NCBI GenBank assembly: GCA_017470485.1
Contig: JAFUYQ010000014.1
Coordinates: forward strand, 1-64,000
Length of the DNA: 64,000 nt
From: Synergistaceae bacterium
Lineage (GTDB): Bacteria; Synergistota; Synergistia; Synergistales; Aminobacteriaceae
Direction of reading: 5' to 3'
A model generated the notes under the pieces. It was not told the origin of the DNA and did not search any database. It saw only the letters and a program-made list of their open reading frames with translations. The translations under genes were made by a program, and so were the position numbers. Positions 59,095-64,000 of the stretch are shown in pieces (position 1 is the first letter of the stretch; every line of letters begins with the position of its first letter).

Positions 59095-60498
59095 ATGTCA
59101 GAAAAACAGCGTGAAACATTCGCAAGCCGACTCGGATTCATATTCCTCTCGGCAGGGTGTGCGATTGGTCTGGGTAATGTCTGGCGTTTCCCGTTCATCA
59201 CAGGACAGTACGGCGGTGCTGCATTTGTTCTTGTGTATATTCTTTTCCTTCTCGTTCTGGCCATGCCTATAATGGTCATGGAGTTCGCGGTCGGCAGAGC
59301 ATCAGGCCAGAGCGTCTCTCGGTCATTCGCAGTCCTTCGCCCCGAACACAAAATCTGGTCGTTATGGGGCTATGCCGGCTGGGCCGGAAATTATATCCTC
59401 ATGATGTTCTACACGGTCGTGAACGGCTGGATGGTCGCCTACACGTACTACTCATTCACCGGCAAACTTGAAGGACTCAATTCCGAAGCGGTAGGGTCAT
59501 TCTTCGGCGGACTTCTCGCGAATCCCTATGAGCTTACGTTCTGGATGGCGGTAGTAATAATTCTTGGAGCGTTAGTCTGCTGGGCAGGTCTTCAGAGCGG
59601 TGTCGAGAGCATAACGAAAATTATGATGTGCGGACTTCTCGTGCTGATGACTGCGCTTGTCGTAAGGTCAGTAACTCTTGAGGGCGCGGAGAAGGGACTC
59701 GAATTTTACCTCAAGCCCGACTTCACTAAGCTGTTCACCGATGAGGCAGGTAATGTCTCGTTCAGCCGCTTGGGAACAACGTTATACGCCGCGTTAGGTC
59801 AGGCATTCTTCACGCTCAGTATCGGTATAGGGTCAATGGCAATCTTCGGAAGCTATATCAAGCGCGACAGGTCATTGCTCGGCGAAAGCGTAATCATAAC
59901 TGCTCTTGATACATTCGTTGCGTTGATGGCCGGATTGATAATCTTCCCGGCGTGCTTCGCCTACGGTATCAATCCCGGAGCAGGGCCGGGCTTGCTTTTC
60001 GTAACGCTTCCCAACATGTTCAACCAGATGCCCGAAGGCAGAATCTGGGGAGCATTATTCTTCCTCTTCATGAGTCTCGCCGCGCTCTCAACGGTTATAG
60101 CGGTCTTCGAGACTATAGTTGCGTGCTTCATGGACAGATTGGGCTGGTCAAGACACAGTTCAGTTCTTTTCATGACTGTAACTGTTATGCTGCTGGCGAT
60201 TCCGTGCGCATTAGGCTTTAATGTCTGGTCAGATTTTCAGCCTTTGGGAGCAGGTTCAGGAGTGTTAGACCTTGAGGACTTCATAGTGAGCAATAACCTT
60301 CTGCCTATCGGGTCAATAATCTACCTGTTGTTCTGCGTTACCCGATACGGCTGGGGCTGGGATAATTTCATAGCTGAGGCCGACACAGGAAAAGGCATGA
60401 AATTCCCGAAGGCTCTGCGTGCGTATTTAACCTACATAGTACCGCTGGTAATGATAATTATCCTCTGCGTTGGATATTATCAGACGTTCAATAAGTAA
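59095..60498 (+). CDS. Na+-dependent NSS (SNF-family) symporter, copy 1
   Basis: 467 residues and about 11 or 12 membrane helices. The NSS signature of TM1 is clear: GCAIGLGNVWRFPFITGQYGGA near 20-41, with Na+ and substrate contacts, and TM6 carries FFTLSIGIGSMAIFGSYI. The helix 8 and 10 regions follow. Bacterial members import amino acids such as tyrosine, tryptophan or leucine with Na+. An extended -10 (TGCTATAAT) lies 35 bases upstream and GGAGG precedes the ATG. The next gene is a close paralogue. Confidence 0.94.
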   Translation: MSEKQRETFASRLGFIFLSAGCAIGLGNVWRFPFITGQYGGAAFVLVYILFLLVLAMPIMVMEFAVGRASGQSVSRSFAVLRPEHKIWSLWGYAGWAGNYILMMFYTVVNGWMVAYTYYSFTGKLEGLNSEAVGSFFGGLLANPYELTFWMAVVIILGALVCWAGLQSGVESITKIMMCGLLVLMTALVVRSVTLEGAEKGLEFYLKPDFTKLFTDEAGNVSFSRLGTTLYAALGQAFFTLSIGIGSMAIFGSYIKRDRSLLGESVIITALDTFVALMAGLIIFPACFAYGINPGAGPGLLFVTLPNMFNQMPEGRIWGALFFLFMSLAALSTVIAVFETIVACFMDRLGWSRHSSVLFMTVTVMLLAIPCALGFNVWSDFQPLGAGSGVLDLEDFIVSNNLLPIGSIIYLLFCVTRYGWGWDNFIAEADTGKGMKFPKALRAYLTYIVPLVMIIILCVGYYQTFNK

Positions 60499-60512
60499 CA
60501 GGAGCAGAAATT

Positions 60513-61886
60513 ATGGATAATAAACGCGAAACATTAGGAAGCAGGTTAGGATTTATATTTCTTTCCGCCGGCTGTGCAATAGGTCTTGGAAACGTATGGA
60601 GATTTCCTTTCATCACCGGAAAATACGGCGGTGCAGCGTTCGTAATGCTGTACATATTCTTCCTTCTGATTTTCGCACTGCCTATCCTCATCATGGAATT
60701 CGCCGTAGGCCGTGCCTCTCAAAAAAGCGTAAGCCAGTCTTTCGCAGTCCTTGCGCCCAAGAAAAAATTATGGTCATTCTGGGGGTATGTCGGCTGGTTC
60801 GGCTGTGTGCTTCTCATGATGTACTACACTGTCGTTGCAGGTTGGATGCTGGCTTACACCTGCTATTCAGCCGCCGGAAGCCTTCAGGGATTAAAGCCTG
60901 ATGAGGTCGGAGCATTCTTCGGCGGCCTTGTGTCTGACCCTGAGAGAACGGCATTATGGCTCTACGCGGCCGTGTCGATCGGCTTTGTGGTTTGCTGTGC
61001 AGGACTAAGGAGCGGTGTCGAGCGCGTAACAAAAATCATGATGGCCGGACTCTTAATCATCATGATAACTCTTGCGGTTCGTTCTGTAACTCTTGAGGGC
61101 TCATCGGAAGGATTGAGCTTCTACCTCAAGCCTGACCTCGCGAAAATGACAGCAAAAAATTTCTGGGAGAGCGTATATGCGGCGTTAGGGCAGTCGTTCT
61201 TCACTCTCGGACTCGGAATAGGAAGCATGGCAATTTTCGGGAGCTACATAAGCAAGGAGAAGTCATTGACGGGAGAGAGCCTTATCATAACGGTGCTTGA
61301 TACATTTGTGGCACTGACAGCCGGATTGATAATCTTTCCTGCGTGTTTCGCCTACGGAATTAATCCGGGTGCAGGGCCGGGCTTAATCTTCGTAACCCTT
61401 CCGAACATGTTTAACTCAATGCCTAACGGGAGAATCTGGGGAACTTTATTTTTCCTTTTCATGAGTTTTGCGGCACTGTCAACGGTAATCGCGGTCTTCG
61501 AGAACGTCATAGCATGTTTCATGGACAGACTCGGAATGGCTCGCGTACCCGCGTCAATCGTAACTTGTGTAGGAATATTCATTCTCTCACTGCCTTGCGC
61601 TTTCGGGTTCAATATATGGTCAGGGTTTCAGCCGTTCGGCGAGGGTTCAAACGTTCTTGACCTCGAAGATTTTATCCTGAGCAATAATATTCTGCCTCTT
61701 GGAACGACAGTATACCTTCTGTTCTGCACGACTCGTTACGGTTGGGGCTGGGATAACTTCGTGAAGGAAGTTGACACCGGCGAGGGCTTGAAATTCCCGA
61801 AGTTCCTGCGGAATTACCTGACTTACGCGGCACCGGCAATAATGCTGGTGATACTGATAGCCGGTTACTGGGAAAAGTTTTTCTAG
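60513..61886 (+). CDS. Na+-dependent NSS (SNF-family) symporter, copy 2
   Basis: 457 residues, very similar to copy 1 along its full length (LGSRLGFIFLSAGCAIGLG, FFTLGLGIGSMAIFGSYIS, GRIWGTLFFLFMSFAALST). A gap of 14 bases shows a recent tandem duplication in one transcript, perhaps with altered amino-acid preference. The substrate is unknown. Both probably supply amino acids as fermentation substrates. Confidence 0.94.
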   Translation: MDNKRETLGSRLGFIFLSAGCAIGLGNVWRFPFITGKYGGAAFVMLYIFFLLIFALPILIMEFAVGRASQKSVSQSFAVLAPKKKLWSFWGYVGWFGCVLLMMYYTVVAGWMLAYTCYSAAGSLQGLKPDEVGAFFGGLVSDPERTALWLYAAVSIGFVVCCAGLRSGVERVTKIMMAGLLIIMITLAVRSVTLEGSSEGLSFYLKPDLAKMTAKNFWESVYAALGQSFFTLGLGIGSMAIFGSYISKEKSLTGESLIITVLDTFVALTAGLIIFPACFAYGINPGAGPGLIFVTLPNMFNSMPNGRIWGTLFFLFMSFAALSTVIAVFENVIACFMDRLGMARVPASIVTCVGIFILSLPCAFGFNIWSGFQPFGEGSNVLDLEDFILSNNILPLGTTVYLLFCTTRYGWGWDNFVKEVDTGEGLKFPKFLRNYLTYAAPAIMLVILIAGYWEKFF

Positions 61887-61936
61887 TGCCTGCTATGCTA
61901 TAATTGTCGAAAATCAAACGAGGGAGGATATTTACG

Positions 61937-62092
61937 ATGAAATACGTCTGCACGGTATGCGGCTATGTCTACGACCCTGAAGTCGGAGATCCTGACAACG
62001 GAGTACCGGCCGGAACAGCTTGGGAGGACGTTCCAGAAGACTGGGTATGCCCGCTCTGCGCTGTGGGAAAGGAATTATTCGAGGCTCAGTAG
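61937..62092 (+). CDS. Rubredoxin
   Basis: 51 residues from ATG 61937 with GAGGGAGG ahead. The two Cys-x-x-Cys iron-binding knuckles are [19 protein letters not shown] and [14 protein letters not shown]. It carries single electrons, typically for oxygen or peroxide defence in anaerobes. An extended -10 (TGCTATAAT, 61896-61904) overlaps the end of the symporter region and can drive it separately. Confidence 0.95.
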   Translation: MKYVCTVCGYVYDPEVGDPDNGVPAGTAWEDVPEDWVCPLCAVGKELFEAQ

Positions 62093-62136
62093 ACTTCAGA
62101 GAGCTTTATGGCGAAGATATAAATCAAAAACAAAAA

Positions 62137-62170
62137 CCCCCGACTCATCATCGGGGGTCTGTTTTTTTTT
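62137..62170 (+). terminator. Terminator after rubredoxin
   Basis: CCCCCGA/TCGGGGG hairpin, then TCTGTTTTTTTTT. Confidence 0.92.
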
Positions 62171-62173
62171 CTG

Positions 62174-64000
62174 CTAAAGGTCAGCGAGTATCCATAAGAA
62201 CCCGTAACCCTCAAGAGTTATCTGGACGTTTGAATTTCCTGTGAACTCCTCGCCGGTAATCATGTTCCTGTAGTGGAAGATACCGCCGAGATTCTCATTT
62301 GTCCTGAACGTCTGCGTCTCATCGCTGAAGTTGAAGAACGCCAGCATTTTTTCCTTCTGCGTCTTCTCGCCGTAATACCTTCCGATTCCGAGAACGTGAT
62401 TGTTTCCTGTCTCAACAAGCCACGTATCGGCCTCATTGGAAAATACCGCCTGAGTGTCTCTGAGCATCATCAGTTTTCGGACAGCGTTGAAGATTTTGCC
62501 CTGAGGAGTGTTCAAATCGTCGCGTTTCTCCGCGTCCTCCCAGTGGAACGCGCCCCTGTGAACGTAACGGCTGTCAGCGGCCTTGTCGGGGTCAGGGCTG
62601 TTGTGGTAGCTGTAATCGTTGAGCTGCCCTATTTCATCTCCGCTATACAGAACCGGTATTCCGCTCTGAGTGAAAAGGAAAGCGTGAAGCATTATGTCGA
62701 GTTTAACGGCCATGTCCTTGCTTCCGCTCTCAAGACCGCAGAGTGAAGCTGTTGTTCCGCACATTCTAGCGTCGCCGAGTTCGGGAGCGTCGTTGTATGT
62801 TTCGCCCCTTGAGGGTGAGCCTCTGAAGTCGCCCTTGAAGTAATCGTTCAGATATTTCTTGTGGGCTACCTCGTCAATCCCGAACGTCCTCAAGTAATCG
62901 TAATCAAGTCCCCAGCCTATATCGTCGTGGCACCTGAGGTAATTCAGGAAGACGTACTGTTTCGGGAGGGCGAAGACGCTTTCGAGCTGATGTTTCATGA
63001 GGCGCGTGTCCTGAGTCGCTACGGTGTGCCAAGTGCTTGCCATTGTCGTAACGTTGTAGAGCATGTTGCACTCAGGCTTCTCGACAGTCCCGAAGTAAGG
63101 CACGACTTTTGACGGCTCCATAACGACCTCGCCGAGAAGCAGCGTGCCGGGACAGACGATTTCGGCGGCCATTCTCATGATTCTCACGAGGGTATGAACC
63201 TGCGGAAGGTTACGGCAGTTAGTGCCGAGCGTCTTCCAGATGTAGGGCACAGCGTCAAGCCTTATGATGTCGATACCCTGATTGCAGAGGTATAACATGT
63301 TCTCGGTCATGTCGTTGAATACGACCGGATTGCGGTAATTCAAATCCCACTGGTACGGGTAGAATGTTGTCATTACGACCTTGCCCGACTCCTCGTTGAA
63401 TGTGAAATTTCCGGGCGCAGTTGTCGGGAAAACTTCTGGCAAATTCTGTTCAAACTGCTTCGGGATTTCCCAGTTGTCAAAGAAGAAATATCTGTCCTGA
63501 AATTCCTTCTCGCCTTTTCTGGCGCGCCTTGCCCATTCGTGTTCCTCGCTGGTGTGGTTCATAACGAAGTCGAGGCAGACGCTTATTCCGAGCGAGTGGC
63601 ACTTCGCCGAAAGGTCAGCTAAATCCTCCATCGTCCCCAAGTCCGGCCTGACCTTCCTGAAATCAGAGACTGCATATCCGCCGTCGCTTTTGCCTTTCGG
63701 GGTGTCGAGGAGCGGCATTAAGTGAAGGTAAGTTACTCCGCATTCCTGAATGTAATCGAGGTGGGATTTTATCCCCTGAAGGTTTTTGGCGAAGCACTCG
63801 GTGTACATCATCATTCCGAGAATGTCATTGCCGGCGTACCAGTCAGGGACTTTTTCGCGCGCCTCATCAAGTTCGCGGAGGAGTTCGTTACGTTCGCTCC
63901 AGCATTTCCCAAGCATAGAGCAGAAGTAATCGAATGCCTGTTTGTCGCTGCCGTAGAGTTCGTAGTAAAGCCATTTGAGTTCGTCATAATGTCTTGCGAG
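62174..64000 (-). CDS. Amylosucrase/sucrose-hydrolase-like GH13 enzyme (N-terminus beyond window)
   Basis: The frame continues to the right edge with no start inside the window, so its first residues are missing. The 608 visible residues cover the helical N-terminal domain (LARHYDELKWLYYELYG), the (beta/alpha)8 barrel with GH13 blocks FVMNHTSEEHEW, IDIIRLDAVPYIWK (nucleophile Asp), LLLGEVV (acid/base Glu) and CHDDIGWG (transition-state Asp), and a C-terminal beta-sandwich. The subfamily features match GH13_4 enzymes, which split sucrose and build or transfer glucan. Amylosucrase versus sucrose hydrolase cannot be decided. Minus strand, ending 3 bases after the rubredoxin terminator. Confidence 0.9.
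   Translation of the reverse strand, partial: LARHYDELKWLYYELYGSDKQAFDYFCSMLGKCWSERNELLRELDEAREKVPDWYAGNDILGMMMYTECFAKNLQGIKSHLDYIQECGVTYLHLMPLLDTPKGKSDGGYAVSDFRKVRPDLGTMEDLADLSAKCHSLGISVCLDFVMNHTSEEHEWARRARKGEKEFQDRYFFFDNWEIPKQFEQNLPEVFPTTAPGNFTFNEESGKVVMTTFYPYQWDLNYRNPVVFNDMTENMLYLCNQGIDIIRLDAVPYIWKTLGTNCRNLPQVHTLVRIMRMAAEIVCPGTLLLGEVVMEPSKVVPYFGTVEKPECNMLYNVTTMASTWHTVATQDTRLMKHQLESVFALPKQYVFLNYLRCHDDIGWGLDYDYLRTFGIDEVAHKKYLNDYFKGDFRGSPSRGETYNDAPELGDARMCGTTASLCGLESGSKDMAVKLDIMLHAFLFTQSGIPVLYSGDEIGQLNDYSYHNSPDPDKAADSRYVHRGAFHWEDAEKRDDLNTPQGKIFNAVRKLMMLRDTQAVFSNEADTWLVETGNNHVLGIGRYYGEKTQKEKMLAFFNFSDETQTFRTNENLGGIFHYRNMITGEEFTGNSNVQITLEGYGFLWILADL

Overview
The window most likely comes from an anaerobic, Gram-negative-type bacterium, probably a gut or rumen member of the Synergistota. 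The reasons are an LPS-core gene (waaA), TRAP and Na+-coupled transporters, an [FeFe]-hydrogenase maturase (hydE) with TM1266-type companions, rubredoxin, frequent TTG starts after strong AGGAGG-type ribosome binding sites, and moderate GC. The taxonomy is inferred from gene content, not proven.

Layout. 1-9.1 kb: an exported protein running off the left edge, a heptamer tandem repeat, envelope genes (ICMT-like methyltransferase, flippase-like protein, waaA), two exported proteins, a vapD gene between direct repeats of one hairpin, four tRNA genes (Val, Asp, Phe, Gly) and a lipoprotein. 9.1-13.4 kb: one 1417-residue protein joining a catalytically degenerate RecQ-like module, an intact UvrD-type helicase and an AddB-like Fe-S nuclease. 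13.5-17.7 kb: a TylF-like methyltransferase, a second heptamer repeat, cysK-cysE behind a short leader peptide with tandem Cys codons, and a divergent YwnA/YwnB-like pair. 17.8-27.2 kb: a catabolic region with an AroE-like dehydrogenase, a TIM-barrel isomerase, an HMG-CoA-lyase-like aldolase, a three-part TRAP transporter, a LacI regulator, a DapA-like lyase and an NRAMP-fold transporter without the canonical metal-binding motifs. 27.2-32.7 kb: tspO, a small antitoxin-PIN toxin pair, and the arginine genes argC-argB-argD interrupted by a TnpB element bounded by imperfect inverted repeats.

32.8-51.2 kb: a hydrolase and a 5'-nucleotidase, then a long housekeeping run on the minus strand (cheW, amidase, GerMN protein, rdgB, smc, methyltransferase, phosphoesterase, rsmI, pnp, dut), then ptsH-ptsI and a ROK sugar kinase. 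The smc frame has no ATG, GTG or TTG before its P-loop and apparently starts at ATA. 51.2-64 kb: a CAT-anticodon tRNA, malQ, a catalytically dead amidohydrolase-fold protein, an M15 peptidase, two TM1266-like genes with hydE, nudC, yedF, hpt, two tandem NSS symporters, rubredoxin, and an amylosucrase-like gene cut by the right edge.

The observations most worth a second look are the AUA-start smc, the Cys-codon leader peptide, the dead-RecQ/UvrD/Fe-S nuclease fusion, the two heptamer arrays with shared flanks but different units, the TnpB element with inverted ends in the arg operon, and the pseudo-amidohydrolase. Start codons were moved from the longest open frame wherever a ribosome binding site or family alignment favoured a shorter one.
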